Assembly: GCF_900608595.1 (NCBI RefSeq)
Contig: NZ_UWYY01000013.1
Span: 124,001 to 188,000, forward strand
Length of the DNA stretch: 64,000 nt
Reading direction: 5' to 3'
Source of the DNA: Promicromonospora panici
Lineage (GTDB): Bacteria > Actinomycetota > Actinomycetes > Actinomycetales > Cellulomonadaceae
Under the pieces are notes generated by a model that was not told the DNA's origin, ran no database searches, and saw only the letters and a program-made list of their open reading frames with translations. Position 1 is the stretch's first letter; the number at the start of each line of letters is the position of its first letter. This document shows, piece after piece, positions 36,004-44,552 of this stretch. The translations under genes and the position numbers were made by a program.

Positions 36004-36497
36004 TCAAGAGCAGAATGCGTCGAGGCGGAGAATGGCGCACCGCCCTCGTCGTCGCGGCCATCGTGGTGGTGAGCGCGGGATGCGCTGCGTCGACAAGTGA
36101 CACAGCGGCTGGTGGCGAGACACCGCCGATTCTGGATCCGACGCCGTCACTTGACCCTGCCTCCGCGGAGTCGTGTGCTCTCCTGTCGGTGGAAGTGACG
36201 CGGGCCGCGGATGAGGTCACCTCCGCGTTTGGAGTCTTGGACGAGGATCCGCGTAGCGCAGTTGCCCGGCTTGACGATGCGGCCTTGTCCTTCGCTCCAG
36301 AGAACGAGGAGTGGGCGGGTGAGGCAGCGGCTGCGGCCGACCTATTCGACAAAGGACTGGACGACCTCAGCGAGGGTGTGCGAGTTGCAGTCGACGACTC
36401 GACCGTGGATGTGGCAGGAGCGCAGAGCACAGCGGCGACCTTCGCCGATCTGGCACGCTCAGCGATGAAGGACTGCCAAACCGGCGGCCTCCCGTAG
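36000..36497 (+). CDS. Small lipoprotein overlapping the immunity gene
   Basis: 165 residues; the ATG overlaps the previous stop (ATGA). An Arg-rich N-terminus and hydrophobic segment (TALVVAAIVVVSAGC) end in a lipobox, Cys about residue 28. The mature part is acidic and helical (LSVEVTRAADEVTSAFGVLDED, EWAGEAAAAADLFDKGL). It is translationally coupled to the immunity gene, so it belongs to the RHS operon: perhaps surface anchoring or protection outside the membrane. No family recognised. Confidence 0.65.
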   Translation: MIKSRMRRGGEWRTALVVAAIVVVSAGCAASTSDTAAGGETPPILDPTPSLDPASAESCALLSVEVTRAADEVTSAFGVLDEDPRSAVARLDDAALSFAPENEEWAGEAAAAADLFDKGLDDLSEGVRVAVDDSTVDVAGAQSTAATFADLARSAMKDCQTGGLP

Positions 36498-36723
36498 CTG
36501 GTCCGCCCTGCCTGGCGGGCGCCGCATCTCCGTCCGCGGCGCTACGCAATCGCTGTCGAACTCTTGCTCGCTGATGAAGTCCAAATCGACCTCTGTGGCC
36601 TGGAGCGGCCACGGCGGACGACCCGTGTGCGGCTCCGAGTGGGTTGGGCGCGGTTACGACAGGGTGGCAGTCCGCAAATAGTCCGCAAGAGGTCCGCGCC
36701 AGCCCATCCGGCACCAACATGAC

Positions 36724-36765
36724 CAACGGCGGGGATCATTGGAATTCCAACGATCCCGGCCGTTG
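36724..36765. repeat. 42-bp near-perfect palindrome centred on GGAATTCC
   Basis: Two 21-base arms match at 19 positions around GATCATTGGAATTCCAACGATC. The core recurs as a perfect 30-bp palindrome at 44523-44552, and half of it (TTCCAACG) beside the second and third attachment sites. Confidence 0.7.
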
Positions 36766-36969
36766 TCGCTCTCACCAGAACGTGCCGTTGGACCGGACTG
36801 CGATCCACGAACTATCGCAATGCAGCGGGAACTGCGTAGCGTTGCCGGCATGAACGCCTCCTACGGCGTCGGCGTGATCTGATTCCCGGTCGCTTTGGTC
36901 TACGGCGAGCTGGGACTTCTAGCGTTAATCGCTGGCCATGGCGAACGAGGCATGTGAGTGCTGCCTTTT

Positions 36970-36993
36970 CTGGCGGGCTGGCTAGCCCGCCAG
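36970..36993. terminator. Hairpin, possible terminator
   Basis: Perfect 10-bp stem CTGGCGGGCT / AGCCCGCCAG with a 4-nt loop. No T-run follows. Confidence 0.4.
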
Positions 36994-37440
36994 GGGTCTG
37001 GCGCATAGGCCTTCTCGTCCGTTTCCGACCTGCGTGGACTCCGCGGACCTCCTCGTCAAACGCAACCCGTCTCGTCGGCATGTGACTGCTCTTCAACATG
37101 ACTACCCCGATCACACCGCAACTCACTACAAGACGCTGGAACGTCAACGTTGCAGGCCCGTGACCAGGCCACACGCAAGTCGACTGCGACTCTCTGTCGG
37201 AGCGGCCTGATCCAGAGGGGTTCTGTCGGGTGGCGGAGGGGAGGTTGTGGCGGTATGGATGTATCTATCCGCGTGCAGGTGTGTCCGGAGTCCTGGGTGC
37301 GCGAAACCAGCACAGGAGTTTCCGACATGAGAAGTGCGGCCCGCAAGTGCGAGTGGTTCGGAATCAGCGCACGTGCTCAAGCAACCGGGTGCTGATGCAG
37401 ATGAGTCGTACTGGATGCAAAATCGAGAACGGATGTCCCG

Positions 37441-38094
37441 ATGGATCTGAGTGGCGTGCTAAAGGAAGCATGGGCTGCCGTCGAGAAGGCAGATCTTCCC
37501 GAAAGGGTTCACGAGGTCGCGTTTCGCGAAGTGATACGGATTATTGCACCTGCCGCTGAAGCGGCGGATCCCGCTGATTCGGATAACTCGAACGAACGGA
37601 AGGCGAAGCCTGCCGCCCCCGCTAGAGGCGGCGGCAACGGCTCGAAGTCTCGGGGTGGCGGTGGCAAGCCAAGTGGTCAGGAGGGCGACATCGACGTGAG
37701 CGAAGAAGACCTACTCACGAAGGTGGCTGAGGCGACTGCGACCGAAAGGGCGAAGCTGGAGAGCCTCGTACACCTTGACGGGGCTGTGCTCAAGATGAGT
37801 CTGCCCGGGATCAAGTTGGGAGAGAATAACGCTGAAAAAACGCGCGTAGTTGCTCAGATGCTCAGCATCGTACGCGGTTTCGGAGTCGATGAGGATGGGA
37901 CTTCCGTCGAACTAGTTCGCGCAGAAGTTCAGAGGCTCAAGTGCTACGACCAGGCGAATTTCATGAAGCAACTCGCGACGCTATCGCCGTCATTCGTCTT
38001 AACGGGCAACGGGCCTAACAAGCAGCTTCGGCCAAAGCCTGCTGGCATCAAGGCTTTTCCAGCGCTCGTTGACCGCCTACTTGACGTTTCGTGA
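37441..38094 (+). CDS. Unknown protein with Gly-rich linker, first gene of a HEPN pair
   Basis: 217 residues from ATG 37441. An N-terminal helical segment (LKEAWAAVEKADLPERVHEVAFREVIRII) is joined by a low-complexity Ala/Gly/Lys linker (GGGNGSKSRGGGGKPSG, about residues 60-80) to a ~130-residue C-terminal domain (KTRVVAQMLSIVRGFGVDEDGTSVELVRAEV...YDQANFMKQLATL) that looks helical and winged-helix-like. I do not recognise the family. Its stop overlaps the next gene's GTG (GTGA), so the two products are made together. Confidence 0.6.
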   Translation: MDLSGVLKEAWAAVEKADLPERVHEVAFREVIRIIAPAAEAADPADSDNSNERKAKPAAPARGGGNGSKSRGGGGKPSGQEGDIDVSEEDLLTKVAEATATERAKLESLVHLDGAVLKMSLPGIKLGENNAEKTRVVAQMLSIVRGFGVDEDGTSVELVRAEVQRLKCYDQANFMKQLATLSPSFVLTGNGPNKQLRPKPAGIKAFPALVDRLLDVS

Positions 38095-38861
38095 CCGACC
38101 TCGACGTTCGCGTCCGACAGGGATTCAATGCAGCGGGTATTCCGCTGGAACTTGTAGAGGAGTTGCTGGAGGCCTTTGCCGAGGCGAAGCGTCGTTTCTA
38201 CCGAGACGACCTGCGGCCCTCCGAGATCGAGGGAGCCCGCTTCTCGGAGGCTGTGTTCCGGATACTGGAGTGGGCGACTACGCAAGCGTATACGCCTCTC
38301 GGAGGCAACCTGCCGAAGGTGCCGAGTCTCATGGGAAAGTTAGAGCAAGTGACGACGGCGCCTGATAGCGTGCGCTTCCACATTCCCCGCACTCTGCGTC
38401 TAATTTATGACGTCCGAAACAAGCGGGACGTCGCCCATCTGGGTGACGGGATTGACCCAAACCAGCAAGACGCGACGATGGTCGTACGGAACATGGAATG
38501 GGTGCTCGCTGAACTAGTGCGTCTTTATCACAGCGTTTCTGCTACAGAGGCCCACGGGATCATCGTCGATCTTGTGTCGAAAGACGTGCCGTTAATCCAG
38601 GTCTTCAATGGAATTCCGCGCGTTCTGAAGCAGTTCCGGGCGTCGGACCATTTCCTGGTGCTGCTTTATTGGCGTGGCACTGAGGGGGCAACACTTGAGG
38701 AGCTCAAAATGTGGGCCCGTGCGCCGATGAGGGCGCACATCAAGCGCACTCTAGACGGGCTCGACAGCAAGGACCTGATCCACTTGAGGGGCGACACCTA
38801 CGTCCTCACATATCTGGGTGAGAAAGAGGTCGAGAAGCGGAAGATGCTCGAACCTCAGTAG
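38091..38861 (+). CDS. HEPN-domain protein with C-terminal winged helix
   Basis: 256 residues from GTG 38091, translationally coupled to the gene before it. LIYDVRNKRDVAHLGDG carries an HEPN R-x6-H signature (R109, N110, H116). It is followed by a helical region (NMEWVLAELVRLYHSV) and a C-terminal winged-helix-like part (YWRGTEGATLEELKMWA, HIKRTLDGLDSKDLIHLRGDTYVLTYLGE). HEPN plus DNA-binding domain, encoded with a partner protein inside a mobile island, suggests an RNase-based defence or toxin-antitoxin-like module. This assignment is inference. Confidence 0.6.
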   Translation: MTDLDVRVRQGFNAAGIPLELVEELLEAFAEAKRRFYRDDLRPSEIEGARFSEAVFRILEWATTQAYTPLGGNLPKVPSLMGKLEQVTTAPDSVRFHIPRTLRLIYDVRNKRDVAHLGDGIDPNQQDATMVVRNMEWVLAELVRLYHSVSATEAHGIIVDLVSKDVPLIQVFNGIPRVLKQFRASDHFLVLLYWRGTEGATLEELKMWARAPMRAHIKRTLDGLDSKDLIHLRGDTYVLTYLGEKEVEKRKMLEPQ

Positions 38862-38967
38862 ACCCTATTCCCGTGGGCCGTCGCCCCAGCGACTGGCATC
38901 GCCTGGACCGACCCCCTTGGTGTCCTGGTCACCACGGACATCGGTCGCTGGTCTATAGACTGCCTCG

Positions 38968-40026
38968 ATGACCGGATCGTCGCACGATAATGAATTGAGG
39001 CCCCGAGTGCGATGGGGCCTGATCTTGTTGGTCACGATCGTCGGCCTCGCAACGGCAGCTGCACCGTTCGCCTTGGCATGGCGAGTCGACGACAGGTTCG
39101 GGGACTGGCAACCCCTGGCGTCGGGAACGTTGACGAATGTCGGCACGACTCTCCTCCTAGTCGCCGCGATCTGGTTCCTGGAGCGCAAGTTCACGGCGCA
39201 CATCAGGAGCGCGGTCCAGGAGACGACGCGTGAGGTGGTGACGAAGGAGACTCGTGGCCTTGTTGCGAGCCAACAGGATCTCTCGTTCCGGCTGGATGAA
39301 CTTCAGGCGCGCCTAGGTGAACGAGTTGTGCAGGAAAAGCGGGAACAGGACGAGGTTATCGAACGCCTATCCGATGATATCTCGTTCGAAAGAGTTCGTG
39401 CCGCATTGGCCCTTGCTGACAGCCTGGGCGCGCTCTGGTTTCATGAGGTAACCATCCCGGCTGGCGATGGGCGCCCGGAACAGCCGCGCTTTACGTTCCG
39501 CATGAGTTCCACCTCGACTGGTCGACGGTTCGATGACGATGAGGGTCGACGGCCGGTGATCGAGATTGAATACGGGTCGGGAAGTTCCGTCGGTTCGCAA
39601 GTGATTGTCTTCTGGGATTCGCTGAAATCGCCTGTCGACGTTCTTGGCGAAATGCGGCAGAGCATGATCGCCGCTGGGTTCGCTGAGCAAGTCAAACAAC
39701 TCGATGCGGTTCTCTTCGCGAACCTCCACGATGCGCTCCGCGAGGCTGTCGCCAGTAGGCGGGCCGATCCCGGGTCGTGGCTCAAGGGCGCGCTGGATGA
39801 GTGGATCAACGACGAGTGGGCGGTCACGCAGTACGGGTTGGAGCATCGCGGGCGGCACGGCATGACGTCTGATGAATTCCCCGTTGACTGGGACGGGCGT
39901 ACCAACCAGGCAGCCAGGATGTGGCAACAGCCAGCACCGCCGGACGGGATCGACCCGACGATGTGGGACTTCGTGATTCGTCGTGCGAGACACCGTCACC
40001 GACCCGGGGTTCGGTTTGGCTCATGA
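38968..40026 (+). CDS. Two-pass membrane protein with coiled coil, unknown function
   Basis: 352 residues from ATG 38968. Two membrane helices (WGLILLVTIVGLATAAAPFALAW and LTNVGTTLLLVAAIWFL) are followed by a coiled coil of about 70 residues (AVQETTREVVTKETRGLVAS...EKREQDEVIERLSDD) and a soluble C-terminal domain with beta-rich and helical parts. It lies 106 bases after the HEPN gene in the same direction and is the last gene before the second attachment site. Membrane plus coiled coil is a frequent layout for effectors in bacterial conflict systems, but no family is recognised. Confidence 0.6.
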   Translation: MTGSSHDNELRPRVRWGLILLVTIVGLATAAAPFALAWRVDDRFGDWQPLASGTLTNVGTTLLLVAAIWFLERKFTAHIRSAVQETTREVVTKETRGLVASQQDLSFRLDELQARLGERVVQEKREQDEVIERLSDDISFERVRAALALADSLGALWFHEVTIPAGDGRPEQPRFTFRMSSTSTGRRFDDDEGRRPVIEIEYGSGSSVGSQVIVFWDSLKSPVDVLGEMRQSMIAAGFAEQVKQLDAVLFANLHDALREAVASRRADPGSWLKGALDEWINDEWAVTQYGLEHRGRHGMTSDEFPVDWDGRTNQAARMWQQPAPPDGIDPTMWDFVIRRARHRHRPGVRFGS

Positions 40027-40175
40027 ACCGCCGGCAAGCGAGTCGGCCGATGCCATCGCCGTCGCGGAGGAGAGTGAGGAGGACGAGAGAGCTCCCACCG
40101 GACAGGATGAGCTAGGTTCAAGGCCGCTGACGCTCGACAGGCGTTAAGCCTGCGCTGTGTGCGGGGAAGTGGCCG

Positions 40176-40199
40176 GTACACATCGGGTACACATGACCA
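40176..40199. repeat. Direct repeat GGTACACAT beside attachment site 2
   Basis: Two copies of GGTACACAT spaced 11 bases apart (GGTACACATCGGGTACACAT). Related motifs sit at the left end of island A and near 45147. Likely arm-type sites of the island recombinase. Confidence 0.5.
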
Positions 40200-40330
40200 C
40201 CGTCTGAGCCCATTTGACTCAAGCCCCGCTAGCGCATCCCAACGCCCCCAGATCCCTGGATCTCCAACGATCTCGCGGTGCCCAACCAGTTCGTCGGACA
40301 CCGCGAGACACACCGGGACACCCTCCGGGA

Positions 40331-40365
40331 GAACCCGGCGTACAGACCGGCTCGTCCGCTTTTAA
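40331..40365. repeat. Attachment site 2 (right end of island A / left end of B)
   Basis: Copy of the rnpB 3' end beginning GAACCCGGCGTACAGACCGG. It is preceded by a hairpin-forming block CTCGCGGTG...CACCGCGAG (about 40271-40305), which is also present before site 3. The rest of rnpB is absent, as expected for the attR side of an insertion. Confidence 0.85.
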
Positions 40366-40440
40366 GTCTCTGATCTGCATCGGAACACCGGCCAGAGGTG
40401 TCCGGTACACATTGGATGCCGCGTGGGGTCAGGCGGCCTG

Positions 40441-40590
40441 CGACGCGCGGCGCGTCCGCGCCCTGGTGCGAAACCTGAACAGAGCCAGCCACGCAACCAG
40501 CCGCGTGCGGTGCCACGCCGGGCGCATGGCCCCAGCCTCGGTTGATGAGCGTTGGGCTATCTGGGCGATGCGCTGCGGTGATCCGTTGTT
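40441..40590 (+). pseudogene. Relic of the MobF relaxase 3' end
   Basis: Matches the last codons of the intact relaxase (VRALVRNLNSTSHTPS; here VRALVRNLNRASHATS) at about 18985-19085. Everything upstream of the last ~25 codons has been lost, so the fragment follows the attachment site almost directly. The same remnant with the same upstream junction is at 45400-45545. Confidence 0.75.
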
Positions 40591-40596
40591 GTGTTC

Positions 40597-40920
40597 CCGG
40601 ACGGGACTCTGCTGTCGCCGTCCACGAGCGTGCCGTCGACGTCGAGCGCCACGAGCGTCCGCGTGCACGTGACCGTTGCGGCGCTCATCGGGTTACCGCC
40701 CGGCGCAGCACGGACCGGACCTGGACTTCGAAGCCGCGACTTCCCCGGTCCACATTGTGTTGCCGGGCACGAACATCCGGTGATCCAGCGGCACGTCCAA
40801 CCCGAGTTCGCGGGCGATCTGCTCGCCCTCTTTGAGGTGGGTCGGTTGGAGACTGACACGGTTGCTCGTCACGGTCACCAATTCGATGCGGTCAGCCCCG
40901 ATGAGGGCCACGGACTGACC
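40597..40920 (-). pseudogene. Relic of the small gene and HAD phosphatase 5' end
   Basis: About 85-90 percent identical by eye to 21800-22110: it covers the HAD start (MSAATVTCTRTLVALDVDG) and most of the small gene (GADRIELVTVTSNRVSLQPTHLKEGE). The HAD frame breaks after VDGDSRVPSG, and the overlap between the genes is damaged (a deletion near 40730). Order and orientation relative to the relaxase relic match island A. Confidence 0.75.
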
Positions 40921-41091
40921 CAAGAACGTCGTGGCGCGACGCTTCGGCTCAGATCATCCTGCAGGCCCACTAATCGTTTCAGTCCTTGCCAGGGTGTCGG
41001 CCCGCGGAGTTATGTGATCGCTAACACGACCGGAGTCTCTGTTCGGTCCCTACCTGTCGAAGACGCCAGGTGTCGTAGAAGAGGAGTTGCG

Positions 41092-42483
41092 ATGAGGACT
41101 ACATCAAGACCTGGCCGTCGCGCCTTGGTGGGTGCGGCGTTGTGCGTCGCATCGGTGGTTGCCGGTTTGATGGCTGCCGCGCCGGCGCAGGCTGCGGAGA
41201 GCACGTTGGGCGCCGCGGCTGCGCAGAGCGGGCGGTACTTCGGTGCGGCGGTGCCGGTTGGGCGGTTGAGCGAGTCGGCGTACACCACGATCTTGAACCG
41301 TGAGTTCAATATGATCACGGCCGAGAACGAGATGAAGATGGACGCGACCGAGCCGTCGCAGAACCAGTTCAACTTCTCACGCGGCGACCAGATCGCGAAC
41401 TGGGCGATCCAGAACGGCAAGCAGGTGCGCGGCCACACTCTCGCGTGGCACGCCCAGCAGCCGGCCTGGATGCAGAGCATGGAGGGCAGTGCGCTGCGCA
41501 ACGCGCTGCTCAACCACATCACGCAGGTCGCCACCCACTACCGTGGCAAGGTTCACTCGTGGGACGTCGTCAACGAGGCGTTCGCCGACGGTGGTTCGGG
41601 TGGCCGGCGGGACTCGAACCTCCAGCGCACGGGGAACGACTGGATCGAGGCGGCGTTCAGGGCCGCGCGGGTGGCCGACCCGGGCGCCAAGCTCTGCTAC
41701 AACGACTACAACACCGACGGGATCAACGCGAAGTCGACCGGGATCTACAACATGGTCAGGGACTTCAAAGCCCGTGGGGTGCCGATCGACTGTGTCGGGT
41801 TCCAGTCGCACCTAGGGACCTCGCTCTCCAGCGACTACCAGGCCAACCTGCAGCGGTTCGCGGACCTGGGTGTGGACGTGCAGATCACCGAGCTGGACGT
41901 GGAGCAGGGCAACAACCAGGCCAACATCTACGCGGCGGTGACCCGGGCGTGCCTGGCGGTCTCGCGGTGCACCGGCATCACGGTGTGGGGTGTGCGCGAC
42001 GACACCTCCTGGCGCACGGACAACCCCCTGCTGTTCGACCGCTCGGGCAACAAGAAGCCCGCCTACTACGCCGTCCTCGACGCGCTCAACGGCGTCTCCT
42101 CGGGCAACACGTTCCGGCTGCGGAGCGAGTCTTCGGGCCGGTGCCTCGACGTGCCGAACGGCACCACCACCAACGGCACGAGCCTGCAGATCTGGGACTG
42201 CCACAACAACTCCAACCAGCAGATCACCCAGAGCGGCCAGACGCTGCGGATACTGGGCAAGTGCCTGGACGTCCCTGTGGACGCCGTGAACGGCACCCGG
42301 GTCCAGCTGTGGGACTGCAACGGGGGCAACAACCAGCAGTGGACGTCCAACGACAGCTCGATCAGCAGCGTTCGGTTCCCGTCGCTGTGCCTCGACGTGA
42401 ACGGCGCGGCCACAGCGAACGGCACGGTCGTGATCCTGTGGTCGTGCCACTCCAACGCGAACCAGCGGTGGAGCCGGGTTTGA
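41092..42483 (+). CDS. Secreted GH10 endo-1,4-beta-xylanase with CBM13
   Basis: 463 residues from ATG 41092 (GAGGAG upstream). A Sec signal peptide (LVGAALCVASVVAGLMAAAPAQA) precedes a GH10 domain of about 300 residues: ENEMKMDATEP, RGHTLAWHAQQP, HSWDVVNEAF (acid/base Glu), VGFQSHL and VQITELDV (nucleophile Glu), WGVRDDTSW. The C-terminal 125 residues are a ricin-type CBM13 with QxW-like repeats (LQIWDCHNNSNQQ, VQLWDCNGGNNQQW, VILWSCHSNANQRW). It cleaves xylan outside the cell. It sits between attachment sites 2 and 3 with the feruloyl esterase next. Confidence 0.95.
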   Translation: MRTTSRPGRRALVGAALCVASVVAGLMAAAPAQAAESTLGAAAAQSGRYFGAAVPVGRLSESAYTTILNREFNMITAENEMKMDATEPSQNQFNFSRGDQIANWAIQNGKQVRGHTLAWHAQQPAWMQSMEGSALRNALLNHITQVATHYRGKVHSWDVVNEAFADGGSGGRRDSNLQRTGNDWIEAAFRAARVADPGAKLCYNDYNTDGINAKSTGIYNMVRDFKARGVPIDCVGFQSHLGTSLSSDYQANLQRFADLGVDVQITELDVEQGNNQANIYAAVTRACLAVSRCTGITVWGVRDDTSWRTDNPLLFDRSGNKKPAYYAVLDALNGVSSGNTFRLRSESSGRCLDVPNGTTTNGTSLQIWDCHNNSNQQITQSGQTLRILGKCLDVPVDAVNGTRVQLWDCNGGNNQQWTSNDSSISSVRFPSLCLDVNGAATANGTVVILWSCHSNANQRWSRV

Positions 42484-42596
42484 CCGGTAGCCGCTGAGCC
42501 GCGGGGGCCAATCGTTTAGATCCCCCGAACATTGACCGCGTTTATTTAGACTCTCGTTGATCTTCCCGGCATCGCACGACAGGATTCCCCAGCGAC

Positions 42597-42610
42597 TGGG
42601 AGCGCTTCCA
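42597..42610. promoter_or_regulatory. CelR-type operator TGGGAGCGCTTCCA
   Basis: Differs at one position from TGGGAGCGCTCCCA, the operator of the LacI-family regulator CelR of cellulolytic actinobacteria. It is about 95 bases upstream of the feruloyl esterase start, a good place for repression relieved by cello-oligosaccharides. Confidence 0.65.
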
Positions 42611-42704
42611 GGCGACGCCTGGCCGCGTTCTCCGAGGCAACGGACCTCTTATGCGATGCCGCCCCACAGGTCTCAACGATGCTGACCACAAGGAGCTTCG
42701 TCCT

Positions 42705-44015
42705 ATGTCGAGATTCAGATCCGCTCTCGTGTGCCTCGCGGCCGCGATCGTCGTGGCGACGGCCGGGGGTGTGACGGCGCAGGCCGCCGAGACGTCCCAG
42801 GCCAGCGCCTCCGACGTCACCGCCGCCGCCAGCTCCGGCTGCGGGAAGGCCCCCGCCCTCAACAGCGGCAAGCACAACATCCAGAGCAGCGGCCAGAACC
42901 GCAGCTACATCCTCAAGGTCCCCGCGAACTACGACCGCAACAAGCCGCACAAGCTGATCTTCGGCAACCACTGGTTGGGCGGCACCGCCGAGCAGGTCGC
43001 CGGCGGCGGCTCCGACGGCGCCGTCTACGCGCACTACGGGCTCGACGCCCTGTCCAACGGCTCGGCGATCTTCGTCGCGCCGCAGGGCCTGGGCAACGGC
43101 TGGGCCAACTCGAACGGCCAGGACGTCGTGTTCTTCGACGACATGATCCGGACCGTCGAAGCCGCCCTCTGCGTCGACGAGTCACAGCGGTTCTCCCTGG
43201 GCTTCAGCTATGGCGGCGCGATGAGCTACGCGCTGGCATGCGCCCGCCCGAACGTGTTCCGCGGGGTCATTGCGATCGCCGCGCCCGGCGGGATCAGTGG
43301 CTGCAGCGGGGGCACGGGAGCCGTGGCATACATGGGCGTCCATGGTGTCTCGGACAACATCGGCGCCGGACGCGGCATGCGCGACCGGTTCCTCTCCAAC
43401 AACGGCTGCGCCGCGCAGAACGCGCCGGAGCCGGCGGCGGGCAGCCTGACGCACACCCTCACCACCTATTCCTGCCGCGCCGGCTTCCCGGTCGTGTGGG
43501 CGCCGTTCGACGGCGGCCACCAGCAGGGACCGGTCGACGGTTGCCGCGGTTGCGAGAGCGGCGCCCGCAGCTGGGTGAAGGGAGAGATCTGGCGCTTCAT
43601 CAGCCAGTTCTCCTCCACCCCGCCCGCTGACAGCGGCCAGGTGCGCAACAGCGGTGCCAACCGCTGCCTGGACGTCTCGGCGCAGTCGCAGTCGAACGGT
43701 GCGGTCGTGCAGCTGTGGGACTGCCACGACGGGGCGAACCAGCAGTGGTCCGTCACCGCTTCGAAGCAGCTCTCCGTCTACGGCGGCAAGTGCCTCGATG
43801 CCGAAGGCGGCGGGACCTCGCCGGGGACCAGGGCCATCATCTGGGACTGCCACGGCGGCGCGAACCAGCAGTGGAACGTGAACGCCAACGGCACGATCAC
43901 CGGCGTCCAGTCGGGACTGTGCCTGGGTACGACCAACAACGGGACGGCCAACGGGACAGTAGCGGTCTTGTCGGCCTGCAACGGCTCGACGAGTCAGAAC
44001 TGGGCCTTGAGCTAG
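42705..44015 (+). CDS. Secreted feruloyl/acetylxylan esterase-type hydrolase with CBM13
   Basis: 436 residues from ATG 42705 with AAGGAG ten bases upstream. A signal peptide (LVCLAAAIVVATAGGVTAQA) is followed by an alpha/beta-hydrolase of the polyhydroxybutyrate depolymerase/feruloyl esterase family (CE1-like): IFVAPQGLGNGW, nucleophile elbow LGFSYGGAMS, GVHGVSDNIG and GGHQQGPVDGC with the catalytic His. The C-terminal ~130 residues form a ricin-type CBM13 (VQLWDCHDGANQQW, AIIWDCHGGANQQW). It would release ferulate or other acyl groups from arabinoxylan and so assist the upstream xylanase. Confidence 0.88.
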   Translation: MSRFRSALVCLAAAIVVATAGGVTAQAAETSQASASDVTAAASSGCGKAPALNSGKHNIQSSGQNRSYILKVPANYDRNKPHKLIFGNHWLGGTAEQVAGGGSDGAVYAHYGLDALSNGSAIFVAPQGLGNGWANSNGQDVVFFDDMIRTVEAALCVDESQRFSLGFSYGGAMSYALACARPNVFRGVIAIAAPGGISGCSGGTGAVAYMGVHGVSDNIGAGRGMRDRFLSNNGCAAQNAPEPAAGSLTHTLTTYSCRAGFPVVWAPFDGGHQQGPVDGCRGCESGARSWVKGEIWRFISQFSSTPPADSGQVRNSGANRCLDVSAQSQSNGAVVQLWDCHDGANQQWSVTASKQLSVYGGKCLDAEGGGTSPGTRAIIWDCHGGANQQWNVNANGTITGVQSGLCLGTTNNGTANGTVAVLSACNGSTSQNWALS

Positions 44016-44052
44016 TCCGCCGACCGGCGCACCCGCTGCGCCGCACACAAGT

Positions 44053-44081
44053 GAACGGGCCTTCCGCGAGGGGGCCCGTTC
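44053..44081. terminator. Terminator after the esterase gene
   Basis: Stem GAACGGGCC / GGCCCGTTC (44053-44061 and 44073-44081) with an 11-nt loop. Confidence 0.65.
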
Positions 44082-44164
44082 CGCTGCGCCCTTGAACGGC
44101 GAAGGGCCAGTAATCCGCATCGAACAGGTAACCGACGGCTTAACGGCGCGAGTGGGCTGACCGG

Positions 44165-44322
44165 TCAGCCGGCGAGCTCCTGCCCGAAGTTGACGAAGAT
44201 GAGCTGCCGGTCGACGGTAACTGTCTCTCGGTCGATGTGGACGACAACGAGAACGCGGAGGCGCTGAGCGAGTGGCTGCGGACGGAAGCTCCCCTCCGGT
44301 CGAGTCCTGAGCGTCGCGGAGT
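44165..44322 (+). pseudogene. Broken copy of the 133-residue gene
   Basis: VDVDDNENAEALSEWLRTEAPLRSSPERRGVG matches the N-terminal third of the gene at 44667, then the sequence jumps at about 44322 into an attachment-arm block (CCAACCAGTTCGTCGGACA...). Only the 5' part of the gene survives. Confidence 0.7.
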
Positions 44323-44522
44323 GGGCGGTGTCCAACCAGTTCGTCGGACAGCGCGAGACATACCGGTACACCTCTGGGAGAACCGAGACGAGTAAGAACG
44401 TCACGTGACGGCCGTCGGCAGCCTTCGCGCGGACCCAGGACCATGCGTCCGGCCGGCCAGCGACCGGCAGCTCGCCCTCGTGGATGCTGTAGCAGGACCG
44501 AGTCGCGCACCCCTGCCAGCGG

Positions 44523-44552
44523 CCGGGATCGTTGGAATTCCAACGATCCCGG
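44523..44552. repeat. Perfect 30-bp palindrome
   Basis: CCGGGATCGTTGGAA followed by its exact reverse complement. Shares its core with the palindrome at 36724-36765. It lies about 115 bases upstream of the 133-residue gene. Confidence 0.75.

Larger units (their letters stand above)
36498..37440. other. 943-bp stretch without a supported gene
   Basis: No reading frame here looks real. It contains the 42-bp near-perfect palindrome at 36724-36765 and a hairpin at 36970-36993. The palindrome may mark an old element junction, since a related one lies near 44.5 kb in island B. Confidence 0.45.

Noticed and set aside
41015..41035. GTGATCGCTAACAC as an operator for the xylanase
   Set aside because: Only a weak partial palindrome; not close enough to a known site to call.
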